From Thermoflexales bacterium (GTDB taxonomy: Bacteria; Chloroflexota; Anaerolineae; Fen-1058), in assembly GCA_016931085.1 (NCBI GenBank), contig JAFGFO010000342.1, forward strand, positions 1 through 7,134: 7,134 nt of DNA. Direction: 5' to 3'. The notes under the pieces are model-generated. The model ran no database searches and was not told the origin of the DNA. It worked only from the letters and a program-made list of their open reading frames with translations. Made by a program: the position numbers and the translations under genes. This document shows, piece after piece, positions 7,076 to 7,134 of this stretch (position 1 is the stretch's first letter; the number at the start of each line of letters is the position of its first letter).

Positions 7076-7134
7076 AACCGCGAAGATTTTCGCTTGCGCG
7101 CCGAGCACGCAGAGTGCGCCGAGAAGATTTTTAA
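7076..7134. repeat. Probable dispersed intergenic repeat (CGCGAAG/CGCAGAG type), cut by the window edge
   Basis: The stretch starts AACCGCGAAGATTTTCGC and ends GAAGATTTTTAA, with internal direct repeats: GAAGATTTT at 7082-7090 and 7123-7131, and GCGCCGAG at 7098-7105 and 7116-7123. A short inverted repeat, GCAC-GCAGA-GTGC, sits at the centre (7105-7117). It resembles the widespread intergenic sequences of the form 'accgcgaag-acgcgaag-agcgcgaag' or 'ccgcagagacgcagag' found in Cyanobacteria, Chloroflexota and Planctomycetes; this is recognition from memory and no search was run. It lies just upstream of the small minus-strand gene and would form part of its 5' region. Confidence 0.5.

Noticed and set aside
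1..7134. CRISPR array, tRNA, rRNA, transposase, phage or toxin-antitoxin genes
   Set aside because: No spaced repeat array, no cloverleaf or rRNA-like stretch, and no recognisable mobile-element or toxin protein were seen on either strand.

Overview
The window is GC-rich for most of its length. It looks like a chromosomal fragment from a Chloroflexota-like bacterium (an inference from protein style, not proven). Two things point that way: a giant Ser/Thr kinase–ATPase–TPR–GAF–histidine kinase fusion of a type common in filamentous Cyanobacteria and Chloroflexota, and an exported beta-rich protein held by a C-terminal membrane anchor with a basic tail. No RNA gene, CRISPR array, transposase or phage gene is visible.

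Layout. Bases 2-289 hold the C-terminal 95 residues of a membrane-anchored extracellular protein. After a 21-base gap containing a clear Shine-Dalgarno sequence comes the dominant gene (311-5383, 1690 residues), a multidomain signalling protein with a protein-kinase domain at the N terminus and a HisKA_2-type histidine kinase at the C terminus. A 161-base intergenic stretch follows; it carries a repeated GGTTGGGTTG element, an imperfect hairpin and a TATAAT box just before the next start codon. The next gene (5545-6864) encodes a polytopic membrane protein of the TctA-like family (COG1784 type). Converging on it and overlapping its 3' end by 9 bases is a small minus-strand gene (6856-7062) for a two-helix membrane protein with a GGGDAK motif resembling the GxGD active-site motif of A24 prepilin peptidases. 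The last about 60 bases look like a dispersed intergenic repeat. GC content falls to about 47% in the last 270 bases.

How the parts may work together. The surface protein and the kinase are close enough to be one transcription unit, so the kinase may respond to the same condition as the surface protein; this is inference. The kinase lacks a receiver domain, so any phosphotransfer partner must lie elsewhere. The transporter-like gene appears to have its own promoter and probably a leaderless mRNA, so it is likely separately controlled. I see no convincing previously undescribed multi-gene system. The points most worth a second look are the substituted catalytic-loop Asn of the kinase domain, the leaderless promoter with repeated elements in front of the transporter gene, and the small GGGDAK protein in a composition break.
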